Assembly (NCBI RefSeq): GCF_902806695.1
Contig: NZ_CADCXN010000069.1
Coordinates: 1-64,000 of the forward strand
Length of the DNA: 64,000 nt
Reading direction: 5' to 3'
Source: Candidatus Methylobacter favarea
GTDB lineage: Bacteria > Pseudomonadota > Gammaproteobacteria > Methylococcales > Methylomonadaceae
A program made the position numbers and the translations under genes. A model generated the notes under the pieces. That model had not been told where the DNA came from. It did not search any database and saw only the letters and a program-made list of their open reading frames with translations. Every line of letters starts with the position of its first letter. Within the stretch, counting starts at the first letter, position 1. Below, one piece after another: positions 9,946 through 18,419 of the stretch.

Positions 9946-10374
9946 ATGACATTATTAACCTTGAAGAACGCCAACAAAATTATAGAAAAAGCCATTGGCA
10001 AAGCCAGGGAATTAAATATGGCGCCCTTAACTGTGGTTGTTCTGGATACGGCCGGTCATATAAAAGCCATGCAAAGAGAGGATGGCGCGACCATGATCAG
10101 ACAGCAAATCGCCACGGCAAAAGCCTGGGGTGCGGTAAGCATGGGCATATCATCCCGAAGCTTGGCAGGCGTGGCGGAGCACCGGCCGAATTTCATGAAT
10201 GCATTGATAGGCATGGCTGATGGGAAAATAATGCCGGTTCCGGGGGGCGTTCTGATCCGCAATGCCGAAAATAATATTATCGGGTCGGTCGGAATCAGTG
10301 GGGATGTTTCAGATCAGGATGAGCGCTGCGCGATTGCCGGCATAGAATCGGCAGGCTTTGTAGCGGGGGTATGA
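9946..10374 (+). CDS. GlcG/HbpS family protein, cytoplasmic form
   Basis: A 142-residue protein of the GlcG/HbpS (DUF336) family, which includes haem-degrading/haem-binding HbpS and the GlcG protein of glycolate operons. The ATG at 9946 is preferred over the upstream TTG at 9940. Features of the family are the VVVLDTAGHIKAMQREDGA strand-turn near residue 30, KAWGAV at about 60 and the conserved VGGI-like C-terminal block (GGVLIRN, GSVGISGDVSDQDE). No signal peptide is present, unlike the second family member at 54523. Function is not certain; binding of haem or a small aldehyde/acid are both possible. Confidence 0.8.
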   Translation: MTLLTLKNANKIIEKAIGKARELNMAPLTVVVLDTAGHIKAMQREDGATMIRQQIATAKAWGAVSMGISSRSLAGVAEHRPNFMNALIGMADGKIMPVPGGVLIRNAENNIIGSVGISGDVSDQDERCAIAGIESAGFVAGV

Positions 10375-10427
10375 TTGAAAGTTAATAATTCATTGCAGAA
10401 ATTTGCGGGTATAAAAAGGGGATTGAA

Positions 10428-10973
10428 ATGATAGTAACGACGCTAGGCATTCCGGAAGTGCTTATTATTCAGCCCCAGGTGTTCGGCGACAGCCGAGGTT
10501 TCTTTCTGGAAAGCTATAATCAGCAGGCTTTCAATAAGGCTACCGGGCTTAATGTATGGTTTGTGCAGGACAACCACAGCCGTTCGGCCAAAGGCGTATT
10601 GCGCGGCTTGCATTACCAGATCCAACAACCGCAGGGCAAGCTGGTTCGCGTGGTGCGCGGGTCAATATTTGATGTGGCCGTTGACATGCGCAAAAAATCG
10701 CCTACTTTCGGACAATGGGTGGGTGTGGAGCTGAATGAAGAAAATCACACTCAATTATGGGTGCCGCCCGGTTTTGCTCATGGCTTCGTAGTTTTGAGCG
10801 ATGCTACTGAAGTGTTTTATAAAACTACCGATTATTATGCCCCTGAATTTGAGCGCAGTATTATCTGGAATGATCCCGACCTCGCTATAGACTGGCCGAT
10901 TCAGGAAGAACCCCGGCTTTCAGCTAAAGACAACGCCGGTTTGCCGCTAGCGCAGGCCGAGGTTTTTTTATGA
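10428..10973 (+). CDS. rfbC: dTDP-4-dehydrorhamnose 3,5-epimerase
   Basis: A 181-residue RmlC cupin that epimerises dTDP-4-keto-6-deoxyglucose at C3 and C5 during dTDP-L-rhamnose synthesis. Family motifs are DSRGFFLESYNQ near the N-terminus, the catalytic HYQ segment KGVLRGLHYQ, VDMRKKSPTFGQW and the active-site GFAHGFVVLSD. Its stop overlaps the ATG of the export permease (ATGA), so the two are translationally coupled. rfbA, rfbB and rfbD are not beside it, which is unusual and suggests a reduced polysaccharide locus. Confidence 0.95.
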   Translation: MIVTTLGIPEVLIIQPQVFGDSRGFFLESYNQQAFNKATGLNVWFVQDNHSRSAKGVLRGLHYQIQQPQGKLVRVVRGSIFDVAVDMRKKSPTFGQWVGVELNEENHTQLWVPPGFAHGFVVLSDATEVFYKTTDYYAPEFERSIIWNDPDLAIDWPIQEEPRLSAKDNAGLPLAQAEVFL

Positions 10974-11797
10974 ACCCGCATGCGTCTCAGCCCGTTTCAC
11001 TGGCCGCGCTGGCTCGCAGCCTCTGGCGTAATCGCCAGCTCATCATGCAAATGACCAGGCGTGAAGTAGTTGGCCGCTATAAAGGCTCCGTGATGGGTTT
11101 GCTTTGGTCATTTCTCAACCCGGTATTCATGCTGGTCGTTTATACGTTCGTTTTTTCCGTAGTATTCAAAGCCCGCTGGGGCGTCGGCGATGAAAGCAAG
11201 ACCCAGTTTGCCGTGGTTCTGTTTGTCGGAATGATTGTTCACGGCCTGTTTGCCGAAGTGCTCAACCGAGCGCCGGGGCTGATTCTTGCCAATGTCAATT
11301 ATGTTAAAAAAGTGGTTTTTCCATTGGAGATTCTGCCCACAATTACCATGGGCGCAGCATTGTTCCATAGTCTGGTCAGCCTGCTGGTATTGCTGACTGC
11401 CTTCGCCATTTTCAACAGTTATGTGCAGTGGACGGCGGTTTTTATCCCTTTGATCCTGCTGCCGCTGGTCATCCTGAGTCTTGGCTTTGCCTGGATGCTT
11501 GCCTCTTTGGGTGTATTTTTGCGCGATGTGGGCCAAACCATCGGCCTGGTTACTACCGTCATGATGTTTCTATCGCCGGTATTTTTTCCCGTCACTGCGC
11601 TGCCCGAGGAATACCGGCCAATAATCATGGCCAACCCGCTCACCTTTATAATTGAACAGGCGCGTGAAGTGCTTATCTGGGGCCGCTTGCCCGACTGGGC
11701 CGGTTTGGGCATATATACCGGCGCGGCTCTTATGGTGGCCTGGGCAGGCTACGCCTGGTTTCAAAAAACCAGAAAGGGATTTGCCGATGTTTTGTGA
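10970..11797 (+). CDS. ABC-2 type polysaccharide export permease (Wzm-like)
   Basis: A 275-residue membrane protein with six hydrophobic segments. The N-terminal amphipathic stretch (MTRREVVGRYKGSVMGLLW) is the hallmark of Wzm/KpsM/TagG permeases that export O-antigen or capsule. The start overlaps the rfbC stop. The partner ATPase (Wzt) that nearly always follows is absent: the next 180 nt are non-coding and then comes cysC. Either the ATPase is encoded elsewhere or the locus has lost its distal part. Confidence 0.9.
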   Translation: MNPHASQPVSLAALARSLWRNRQLIMQMTRREVVGRYKGSVMGLLWSFLNPVFMLVVYTFVFSVVFKARWGVGDESKTQFAVVLFVGMIVHGLFAEVLNRAPGLILANVNYVKKVVFPLEILPTITMGAALFHSLVSLLVLLTAFAIFNSYVQWTAVFIPLILLPLVILSLGFAWMLASLGVFLRDVGQTIGLVTTVMMFLSPVFFPVTALPEEYRPIIMANPLTFIIEQAREVLIWGRLPDWAGLGIYTGAALMVAWAGYAWFQKTRKGFADVL

Positions 11798-11917
11798 CGA
11801 GGCAGGGTTGACAAGTATTTACTGTGATAATTTTTGAATAACTTTTCAGCCGGAGCTTTCCCTACATGGCTGTAGATAAAACCAAAAGTTAAATAGGGCA
11901 TCTTTATCGGCTATAAA

Positions 11918-11941
11918 GGCGGAGATTTCGGTAAATCCGCC
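11918..11941. repeat. Hairpin between the export permease and cysC
   Basis: GGCGGA/TCCGCC arms with an inner ATTT/AAAT pair and loop CGGT. No thymine run follows on the plus strand, so it is not a classical intrinsic terminator for the permease; it may be a leader structure of cysC or a repeat remnant. Confidence 0.4.
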
Positions 11942-11980
11942 CCGTTGCAATTGTAAACAAGATTATAATCAATTTAATAT

Positions 11981-12646
11981 ATGACTACGAAACCTTTGGC
12001 TTCAACCAATATCGTCTGGCATCATGCCACGGTCACACGCGTGCGCCGCGAAACGCAGAATGGGCATCGCGGCGCCATTATCTGGTTTACGGGTTTATCC
12101 GGCGCGGGTAAATCCACTCTTGCTCATGCCGTCGAAGAAACTTTGCATCAAGGCGGCTGCCGCACCTTTGTACTGGATGGCGATAATGTGCGCCACGGGT
12201 TATGCAGCGATCTGGCTTTCTCAGCTAAAGACCGGCAGGAAAACATTCGCCGCATTGGTGAGGCGGCTAAACTTTTCATGGAAGCAGGAATCATTGTGCT
12301 GACCGCTTTTATTTCACCTTATCAAGCTGACCGTGAACGCGTGCGCGCTATGGTTAGGAAGGGCGATTTTCTTGAGATCTATTGCGATACTTCCATCGAG
12401 GTTTGCGAAAGCCGTGATACCAAAGGCCTCTATAAAAAAGCCCGAGCAGGACAGATTGCCGAATTCACCGGCATTTCCTCTCCTTATGAAGCGCCGCCAA
12501 CTCCTGAACTCACTGTTAACACCGGCGCGGCAAAATTGCCGGCTTGTGTACAGCAGGTAATAGATGAAATGATGCGCCGTGACATTGTTAATAGTTCCGG
12601 GTTTGCTCTTGTACCGAACGTTCCGAATTGTAATTTCAAGGGGTAA
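11981..12646 (+). CDS. cysC: Adenylylsulfate (APS) kinase
   Basis: A 221-residue APS kinase that phosphorylates adenylyl sulfate to PAPS. Walker [10 protein letters not shown] lies at about residues 38-46; [17 protein letters not shown] and [16 protein letters not shown] are the APS-binding blocks; the lid region [10 protein letters not shown] follows. The N-terminal [11 protein letters not shown] is typical of bacterial CysC. The C-terminus carries about 20 extra residues beyond the domain. There is no cysND sulfurylase next to it; PAPS may feed either sulfate reduction or sulfation of an exported glycan, given rfbC and the permease upstream. No clear ribosome-binding site is visible. Confidence 0.93.
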   Translation: MTTKPLASTNIVWHHATVTRVRRETQNGHRGAIIWFTGLSGAGKSTLAHAVEETLHQGGCRTFVLDGDNVRHGLCSDLAFSAKDRQENIRRIGEAAKLFMEAGIIVLTAFISPYQADRERVRAMVRKGDFLEIYCDTSIEVCESRDTKGLYKKARAGQIAEFTGISSPYEAPPTPELTVNTGAAKLPACVQQVIDEMMRRDIVNSSGFALVPNVPNCNFKG

Positions 12647-13073
12647 AGGACTGATGGATAAATCGTTTGATTTATACTACGTCCAGTTATGCGCACCTAC
12701 TTTAAGCTCCTGGCAAAGCTCTTTCAATAGGTAAGGACTATCATTAATTCCATTGATCATTTTATATCGGAAAATGTAAACAGGTTGAATGTCCCCTTGA
12801 TTTTTTGTTGGTCCTGATGCCCTGCCTGCTTGTCATGACCTTTTACCGCTTTAGCGGAGGCAAGCAGGATCTTATTGTCGTTGAACTAGAAATGCCGCTA
12901 ATCTCGAGCTTGCAAGAGCTTAAGTCTCACCTTAAACTCTCGCGAGATAACGGTTAATTTCGAACTGATTCCGCCTTGATCCAATAATAAGTGTATCGAA
13001 GAGGAAATGTCGCTGCAGGTCCAATCAGAAAAATTAAATCAGGGGGACTGGTGCCTGCAGCCGGGACTAAACG
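12647..13073. other. Intergenic, about 430 bases, one nested hairpin
   Basis: No credible gene. At about 12827-12870 an inverted pair CCTGCTTG/CAAGCAGG encloses a second hairpin CCGC-TTTA-GCGG. The remaining sequence shows no family I recognise. Confidence 0.5.
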
Positions 13074-13340
13074 CTATTTCTTACCGCCCTTGTGGCCGGC
13101 TTCTCTTGCTTCTTCCGGAGTAAATTCATGAGCACTGCCTTTTTCATGGGCGGCTTGGCCGCCCTTGTGACCGGCTTCTCTTGCTTCTTCCGGAGTAAAT
13201 TCGTGAGCACTGCCTTTTTCATGAGCGGCATGCCCTCCTTTACTGGCAATTTCCCGTTGTTTCTCTTCGTCCATTGAAGCAAAACCCCGCTTTGCCGTGG
13301 AGCCTTTTTTATCGTTCGCTGATTGTTTTTGTTGAGTCAT
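13074..13340 (-). CDS. KGG-repeat general stress protein
   Basis: An 88-residue, highly charged protein of the stress-induced KGG family (Bacillus GsiB and E. coli YciG relatives). The ATG at 13340 (MTQQKQSAND) has a GAGG ribosome-binding site 8 nt upstream. After RGFASMDEEKQREIASKGG come two nearly identical 25-residue units of the form KGGxAAHEKGSAHEFTPEEA plus REAGH, ending KGGKK. The units are also near-identical at DNA level (about 75 bp each), so the gene has grown by recent tandem duplication. Such proteins are hydrophilic, disordered and made under desiccation or stationary-phase stress. Confidence 0.85.
   Translation of the reverse strand: MTQQKQSANDKKGSTAKRGFASMDEEKQREIASKGGHAAHEKGSAHEFTPEEAREAGHKGGQAAHEKGSAHEFTPEEAREAGHKGGKK
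13084..13234. repeat. 75-bp tandem duplication inside the KGG gene
   Basis: Two consecutive copies of a 75-bp unit (each beginning around CCGCCCTTGTG and running through CTTCCGGAGTAAATTC) differ at only a few positions. Copy number is likely to vary between strains. Confidence 0.8.
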
Positions 13341-13706
13341 GATCTTTTCCTCACACATATAAATTTAAGTATTATTGAGTGCCTTCTGTAAAATGCGATC
13401 AAAAGGCATTTCTTCTTTTTCTTCCCAAAGAAGTAATTATAAAATACAACAATGCTTGCAACCGCTTCCGTACGGCAGGACACATAAGTAAAAGGTTGCA
13501 GATCCGAATTTCTTGCGCCGCAAATCACAAGAATCAACGCCATTGCAGAGCAGGTGAAACCCGAGTTATTTATCGCTGTTGTTTCACAATTGCAACGCCA
13601 GAGTTTATGACATTGATATAAAAGTAAATAGCGGGGCTGGGAAAATCTGCCGGATGGTTCTTATCCTGGCAAAGGTGGGTGATTCCTGATTCATGAAGTT
13701 CAGGAT
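13341..13706. other. Intergenic, about 365 bases
   Basis: I see no convincing gene. The bases next to 13340 must hold the KGG gene's promoter. A weak inverted repeat (GATTCCTGA / TCAGGATTC, one mismatch) at about 13681-13710 lies just past the end of the 13707 gene and may mark the end of the nif-associated transcript. Confidence 0.4.
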
Positions 13707-14006
13707 TCAAGAAAAAAGATGAACAGAGAGTATCTCTATTATTTGCTCCAGGGTCAGGTTCTCATTTTCTCCGGTGATAGTATGGGCAAAAATGGGATAT
13801 TTCAGGTCTATGCCGTAACATCCTGCGTTCTGGCCAAAGGTGTAGATATAGGCGGAAAGACCAGGCTCGTCACGGCTTCCCAGCTCGATAGCCTGGTAAT
13901 GCTGCTCCTGATTGTTTAATGCCAGGGTATCTTCGCCGTATCGATGCACCAGTTCCAATAACAGGAGCTTAAGCGGAACATCTTTATCAATAGCCCAGAT
14001 ATTCAT
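13707..14006 (-). CDS. Small unknown protein at the end of the nifV gene string
   Basis: A 99-residue acidic soluble protein (MNIWAIDKDVPLKLLLLELV...). It contains VHRYGEDTLALNN and GLSAYIYTFGQNAGCYGIDL, with no Cys pairs, membrane segment or motif I recognise. It begins 14 nt after the RseC-like gene and is the last member of the minus-strand series that starts at nifV, so a role linked to nitrogen fixation or its redox supply is inferred from position only. Confidence 0.7.
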   Translation of the reverse strand: MNIWAIDKDVPLKLLLLELVHRYGEDTLALNNQEQHYQAIELGSRDEPGLSAYIYTFGQNAGCYGIDLKYPIFAHTITGENENLTLEQIIEILSVHLFS

Positions 14007-14020
14007 GCCGGTCCGCAGGC

Positions 14021-14458
14021 TTAAACTTTCTTTACGACGACGGGTCGGGCGTAATAATTCAGTATCAACAGATGCTGCGCTTTATTGATTAACCACAGGC
14101 TAAGTAAAAAACTCAGCAAGGCGCTGCCGGCAATCCATAACTCTGCATACCGGGCATTATTCTCCAGCAGCCAGTCGGCAATGCCGGCACCGGTAAATAG
14201 GGCTATGATCGGTACCATATACAATAGCAAGGAAGCGCGTAGCAACAGGTTTTCATCAATAGCAACGATGACTTGATCGCCGGATTTTAGGTGCATGTCG
14301 CTATCGACCGGCACCGGCTTTTTCTTGAGAACGCTGCCGAATACATCCGTGGTGCATGATGCTTTTTGCCGGCAGCCGCCACATGCGCCGGCTTGCCCGC
14401 TTTCGACCCAGACTTGATGGTTTTCTATTTTCACGACTACCGCGAGTTCTTCTATCAT
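14021..14458 (-). CDS. RseC/MucC-like membrane protein
   Basis: A 145-residue protein of the RseC family (SoxR-reducing/sigma-E regulator type). An N-terminal cytoplasmic part has the cysteine cluster GACGGCRQKASC at about residues 24-35, which could hold an Fe-S cluster. Two membrane helices follow (about 75-95 and 107-127). RseC is also the cytosolic-cluster partner in Rnf-like (Rsx) electron transfer to SoxR. Here it sits 12 nt after a Rieske gene and close to a flavodoxin within a nif-linked string, so a redox function coupled to the Rnf complex encoded 14 kb away is a reasonable inference. Confidence 0.85.
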   Translation of the reverse strand: MIEELAVVVKIENHQVWVESGQAGACGGCRQKASCTTDVFGSVLKKKPVPVDSDMHLKSGDQVIVAIDENLLLRASLLLYMVPIIALFTGAGIADWLLENNARYAELWIAGSALLSFLLSLWLINKAQHLLILNYYARPVVVKKV

Positions 14459-14470
14459 CGCTATGACCTT

Positions 14471-14836
14471 TCAATCGATAAGCGTCAGATGCTTTCCGGC
14501 AAAATAAAGTGTGCCGTCAATTTCTTCCAGACATAGCGATTGCAAGCGTTGTCCAAAACAAAGCGGGCTTTGGCACGCGCCTGTTTTAGGGTCAAAGATA
14601 AAGCCGTGCATGGAGCAGCGCAGATATAAGCCGGATTCATCAAAAATGGCGTCCTGTTCGCAGTTTAAAGGTCTGTGCATGTGTACACAATGGTTGATAT
14701 AGGCATAGACACTGTCTTCAAAAGCAAAAATGATGGCCGAAGTCGGCTGTTTTTTAAAACGGATTTTCCGCGTTAAATAGCTGGTTTTGCGCAGTTCTTG
14801 ATGAGAACACGCCGGGGTTTGTAAGGGTTTGCTCAT
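14471..14836 (-). CDS. Rieske [2Fe-2S] protein
   Basis: A 121-residue soluble Rieske ferredoxin. The ligands are visible as CVHMH (Cys-x-His pattern) and CSMHGFIFDPKTG (Cys-x2-His), spaced as in dioxygenase-type Rieske domains. There is no signal peptide or membrane anchor. Its neighbours are flavodoxin (33 nt upstream) and the RseC-like gene (12 nt downstream); similar Rieske genes occur in nif clusters, where they are assumed to carry electrons or protect nitrogenase. The exact partner is unknown. Confidence 0.9.
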   Translation of the reverse strand: MSKPLQTPACSHQELRKTSYLTRKIRFKKQPTSAIIFAFEDSVYAYINHCVHMHRPLNCEQDAIFDESGLYLRCSMHGFIFDPKTGACQSPLCFGQRLQSLCLEEIDGTLYFAGKHLTLID

Positions 14837-14869
14837 GGCCAGTCCTGATGGGTTAGGTGCAACGAATTG

Positions 14870-15403
14870 TTAATTCCAAGCCTTTGCAAGCATTTTTAAC
14901 CAGCTATCCAGTCTTGCGGAAGTCAGTTCTTTCTGATTTTCCTGATCCAAAGCCAAGCCTACAAAACAGTTATCAACGACTGCTTTAGAGTTTTTAAAAT
15001 TATAGCCTTCGGCATTCCATGCGCCAATCATAGTCGCGCCGCATTGTTTAAACGGTTCATACAAATGGAACATGGCATTTACAAATTCTGCAGGGTAGCT
15101 TTTTTGATTTCCCAGCCCATAAATCGCTACCTTTTTACCGCTGAAATCCTGCCCGGCCAGCTTCGGTAAAAACTCTTCCCAGCTTTCAGTGGCATTGCCG
15201 GTTGATAAACCGGGCAGTTGGCCTTCACCATAAGTGGGCGTGCCTAAAATCAGGGTATCATACGCCAGCATATCGGTCACGGCGGCATTGCGTATATTCA
15301 CCGGTTTTGCGGCAATTTTTGCGGTCAAAACCGTAGCAATATCTTTTGCAATGCGCCGGGTATTGCCGGTATCGGTGCCAAAAAAAATACCTACTTTAGC
15401 CAT
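14870..15403 (-). CDS. nifF: Flavodoxin, nif-associated
   Basis: A 177-residue long-chain flavodoxin. The FMN phosphate loop is GTDTGNTRRIAKD at residues 9-21; LGTPTYGEGQLPG and GLGNQKSYPAEF are the flavin-stacking loops (W/Y type). In diazotrophs such flavodoxins (NifF) pass low-potential electrons to the nitrogenase Fe protein. The symbol rests on its place in the nifV-nifW-nifZ-nifM string; from sequence alone FldA would be equally acceptable. About 100 nt separate it from the glutaredoxin gene upstream, with a GAGGA-like sequence in the gap. Confidence 0.88.
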   Translation of the reverse strand: MAKVGIFFGTDTGNTRRIAKDIATVLTAKIAAKPVNIRNAAVTDMLAYDTLILGTPTYGEGQLPGLSTGNATESWEEFLPKLAGQDFSGKKVAIYGLGNQKSYPAEFVNAMFHLYEPFKQCGATMIGAWNAEGYNFKNSKAVVDNCFVGLALDQENQKELTSARLDSWLKMLAKAWN

Positions 15404-15506
15404 GATGTCCTCGCCAAGGAGCGGTGTACGCCGTTAACAATTAACAAAAAGAGGAGTAATGCGGCGAATGAATTCGCATCGGCATGGACCATTAGTAGTT
15501 GGCATT

Positions 15507-16121
15507 TTAATGCTGTATTTGCAGCAGTCCAGTCTCCTGATTGCGTTGTCTATGCCGCCACTCATCGGGAGTATACGCTTTAACGCTGACAGCATGGAGT
15601 TTGTCTGACGCCAGGGGGCCAGTTAATGTTGCCATGACCAGCTGCTGTTTTTTGACCAATGCCAAATCGCTAAATTGCGAACTGACCACCGTGATCACTA
15701 AATCGCAGCCTTCTCCTTCAACTATCACGTCTGCATCAGTTATACCCTGGCGCACCAGTTGCTCAACTTCGCCGGTAGTTAATGCATCATTTGCGGCTTC
15801 CGCTTTTTTCGGCGCCGCGGCCGTTAATAACGGTAACAAGCTGCCGTTGTTGGACATTGCTTCAATAATATCGCAGCCGCCAACTAATTCTCCGTTCACG
15901 AACAGTTGAGGATACGTCGGCCAGCGGGAAATGCCCGGCAATTTTTCCCGGATAAAAGGCGCTTCCAGCACATTCACATAGGCGTAGGGAATATTGGCCG
16001 CATTGAGCAGACCCACGGCTTTGGCTGAAAATCCGCATTGCGGATTCGCGGGTATCCCTTTCATATACAGGATAATCGGATTAGCCGCCAGTTGTTTGCA
16101 GATTTTGTCTTCGGTTCTCAT
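15507..16121 (-). CDS. Monothiol glutaredoxin-BolA fusion protein
   Basis: A 204-residue protein with two domains. Residues 1-105 are a Grx4/GrxD-type monothiol glutaredoxin with KGIPANPQCGFS (active-site Cys29), WPTYPQLFVNGELVGGCDI and the glutathione-binding loop. After a short Ala/Lys linker, residues about 112-195 are a BolA domain (IVEGEGCDLVITVVS, KLHAVSVKAYTPDEW). GrxD and BolA normally form a [2Fe-2S]-bridged heterodimer; here they are one chain. The gene lies between clpX and flavodoxin in the nif string, which suggests cluster delivery or iron sensing for nitrogenase maturation. Confidence 0.92.
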   Translation of the reverse strand: MRTEDKICKQLAANPIILYMKGIPANPQCGFSAKAVGLLNAANIPYAYVNVLEAPFIREKLPGISRWPTYPQLFVNGELVGGCDIIEAMSNNGSLLPLLTAAAPKKAEAANDALTTGEVEQLVRQGITDADVIVEGEGCDLVITVVSSQFSDLALVKKQQLVMATLTGPLASDKLHAVSVKAYTPDEWRHRQRNQETGLLQIQH

Positions 16122-16149
16122 GGCTGTCTCTTTAAAATTAAACCTATTT

Positions 16150-16257
16150 ATTATCTGGTCAGGAGTAGCCCGTATGAATGAAGCGTAGCGGAATACGGGT
16201 ATTTAGTGCCACACTCATCCCGGATTCCGCAAAGCTACATCCGGGCTACGTTAGTTC
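16150..16257. repeat. Palindromic repeat between clpX and the Grx-BolA gene
   Basis: Two facing units, GTAGCCCGTATGAATGAAGC with CGGAATACGGG and then CCCGGATTCCGC with ATCCGGGCTAC, can fold on themselves and with each other (GTAGCCCG...CGGGCTAC). This is a REP-type dispersed palindrome inserted in the gene string. Confidence 0.65.
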
Positions 16258-17538
16258 TTACTGCTGCCCGGCCTGTTGCCTGAGTTTGGTTTCGGCCTTT
16301 TTTATCAATCTGATCTCGCCTTCCCCTTTAACGACACCGGCATCAACAATACATTGCTCAATGTCTTCGACGGAGGGAATATCAAACATGGTTTTTCTGA
16401 GGATCTGCTCCATGATGCTGCGCAGACCCCGTGCTCCGGTTTCCCGCTCCATGGCTTTTTGGGCGATTTCAACCAGGGCGTCGCGCTCAAAGGTCAGTTC
16501 CACGCCTTCATAGGCAAACAGTTGCTGATACTGGCGAACCAGCGCATTTTTAGGCTCGGTTAACACCTGAATCAAGGCCTCGACATCGAGGGGTTCCAAT
16601 GGCGCCAGCACGGGGAAACGGCCGATAAACTCGGGGATCAGACCGAATTTCCGTAAATCGCTGGGCTGAGTCGCATTCAACATGGCTTCCAGTGCCGGTT
16701 TTTCAGCAGGGTTATTCACTTCAGCATGAAAACCGATTGCCGAATTGGCCGGCACCAGACGCTTTTCGACATGTTTTTCCAGGCCCGGAAAAGAGCCGCC
16801 GGCAATAAACAGAATATTGCGCGTATCAATTGTTGCTTCTCCGTCCTTGTTGCGTTGGCCTTTGCCGGAAATCTTGACGTGAGAACCTTCGACCAGCCTG
16901 AGCAAGGCCTGTTGCACGCCTTCGCCGGAGACATCGCGGGTTCCGGTTTGCTGTTCGGGACTGCGGGCAATTTTGTCGATTTCATCGATATAAACGATGC
17001 CCCATTCGGCATTAGCCATATTGCCTTCCGCGACATCGAGCAACCTGACCAGAATGTTTTCCACATCATCGCCGACATAACCGGCCTGCGTCAGTGTTGT
17101 CGCATCGGCCACCACAAACGGCACGCCGACAATTTTCGCCAGCGTGCTGGCTAATAATGTCTTCCCTGTACCGGAAGGGCCTATTAACAGAATGTTGGCC
17201 TTGCCGATTTCCACATCCTTGTCAAATTCGCCCAGCCCGGCATCGCCGCTTTCGTGCTTGAGACGCTTGTAATGGTTATAAACCGCAACAGACAAAATTT
17301 CCTTGGCCAGATCCTGACCAATAACGTATTGATCAAGATGCGCTTTTATTTTTGCCGGGATAGGCAATGCGCCCTGCATTTCGGAAAGCTCTTTTTTCCG
17401 CCCCCAATTCGTTACGACCTGGTTCGCCAATAATACGCAGGCCCCGCAGATAGTGCCTTCGGCGCCGGCAATCAAAGGTACTGATGCAGACTGATTAATG
17501 CCGCAAAATGAACAGTGTTTGATATCTTTATTGCTCAT
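16258..17538 (-). CDS. clpX: ClpX ATPase, nif-linked copy
   Basis: A 426-residue AAA+ unfoldase. The N-terminal zinc domain has Cys9, Cys12, Cys31 and Cys34. Walker A GPSGTGKT is at 120-127, the GYVG pore loop at 153-156 and Walker [10 protein letters not shown] at 181-189. The ClpP-contacting IGF motif is kept at 268-270, so it can probably still pair with ClpP. The start overlaps the end of nifM. A second clpX next to nifM is also known in Azotobacter nif clusters, where it is linked to turnover of nitrogenase assembly proteins; the housekeeping clpP-clpX-lon locus is expected elsewhere. Confidence 0.93.
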   Translation of the reverse strand: MSNKDIKHCSFCGINQSASVPLIAGAEGTICGACVLLANQVVTNWGRKKELSEMQGALPIPAKIKAHLDQYVIGQDLAKEILSVAVYNHYKRLKHESGDAGLGEFDKDVEIGKANILLIGPSGTGKTLLASTLAKIVGVPFVVADATTLTQAGYVGDDVENILVRLLDVAEGNMANAEWGIVYIDEIDKIARSPEQQTGTRDVSGEGVQQALLRLVEGSHVKISGKGQRNKDGEATIDTRNILFIAGGSFPGLEKHVEKRLVPANSAIGFHAEVNNPAEKPALEAMLNATQPSDLRKFGLIPEFIGRFPVLAPLEPLDVEALIQVLTEPKNALVRQYQQLFAYEGVELTFERDALVEIAQKAMERETGARGLRSIMEQILRKTMFDIPSVEDIEQCIVDAGVVKGEGEIRLIKKAETKLRQQAGQQ

Positions 17539-18418
17539 GATTGTTTTCCCCGGATTCAGGTATCGGTAAGCCGGCTATCCATGCACGCTGGCAGGTATGG
17601 CGGGCGCGTTCTTTCATTAGCTGACGTATTTTCGGTGTGGCTTTTGCCAGAGACAGAGTTTCAGCCTTTTGTATGCTTTTGCACAGCAGCACATGAAAAC
17701 CGATTTCCGACTTGACCACATTGCTGACTTCACCCTGTTTTAAACTAAACAGCACCGCGTCCAGTTCCGGATAAAGCGTGCCTCGGGATACGGCGCCCAG
17801 AACGCCGCCTTGCAGGGCAGTAGGACACTCGGAATGCCTTAACGCCAGATCGGCAAATTTATACGGTTTTTTATGCAGTTTTCCAGCAAGTTCCTGAGCA
17901 CGCAGTAAAGCCGTCTCACAGGTATTTTCAGGATAATCCGGATTGATACTGATAAAGATATGGCAGGCTTCACGCCTTTCAGGAAGATGGAACTGATCGG
18001 CATGAAGATGGTAATAGATGCCGATTTCGACCTCGCTGATCGCGGGCGCAAGGCTGGCAATTAACTCCAGCACCGTATTGACCTTGCACTGACGATGCAG
18101 TGCCGCCATCAGGCTCGCGGTGTCGAGCCGGTTTTTTTCCAGATCGCCGAGAAAAGCAGACTCATTGTCATAACGGCCGCGAATTTCCTGATAGGCCTGC
18201 CGCAATTCCTGTTCGGTAATAATCACTGCCGCCGCTTCAGGCGCATTCAGCACACGGCTTTCAATCCTGAATTCATTTAAAGCCTGAATTTTTGCCTTGT
18301 TTAACTCGGCCTCCGCCAATTCAGCGGGTGATTTTTTGAATAAGAGTAAAGCCGCTCTTAATAAATTGTAAGATAAATTGTCAGTTTCCAACTGAGCAGG
18401 TTTTTCAATTACAGTCAT
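17528..18418 (-). CDS. nifM: NifM peptidyl-prolyl isomerase for nitrogenase Fe protein
   Basis: A 296-residue protein taking the ATG at 18418, one base after the nifZ stop (TGATATG arrangement); longer in-frame starts would run into nifZ. It has a SurA-like N-terminal helical part and a parvulin (PPIC) domain at about residues 150-250 ([48 protein letters not shown]). NifM is needed to fold and mature NifH. It lies in the classic order nifW-nifZ-nifM and overlaps clpX by about 11 nt. Confidence 0.92.
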   Translation of the reverse strand: MTVIEKPAQLETDNLSYNLLRAALLLFKKSPAELAEAELNKAKIQALNEFRIESRVLNAPEAAAVIITEQELRQAYQEIRGRYDNESAFLGDLEKNRLDTASLMAALHRQCKVNTVLELIASLAPAISEVEIGIYYHLHADQFHLPERREACHIFISINPDYPENTCETALLRAQELAGKLHKKPYKFADLALRHSECPTALQGGVLGAVSRGTLYPELDAVLFSLKQGEVSNVVKSEIGFHVLLCKSIQKAETLSLAKATPKIRQLMKERARHTCQRAWIAGLPIPESGENNHEQ

Positions 18419-18419
18419 A

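Noticed and set aside
12827-12870. Nested hairpin as a CRISPR repeat or small RNA
   Set aside because: Single copy, no regular spacing, no promoter-terminator frame.
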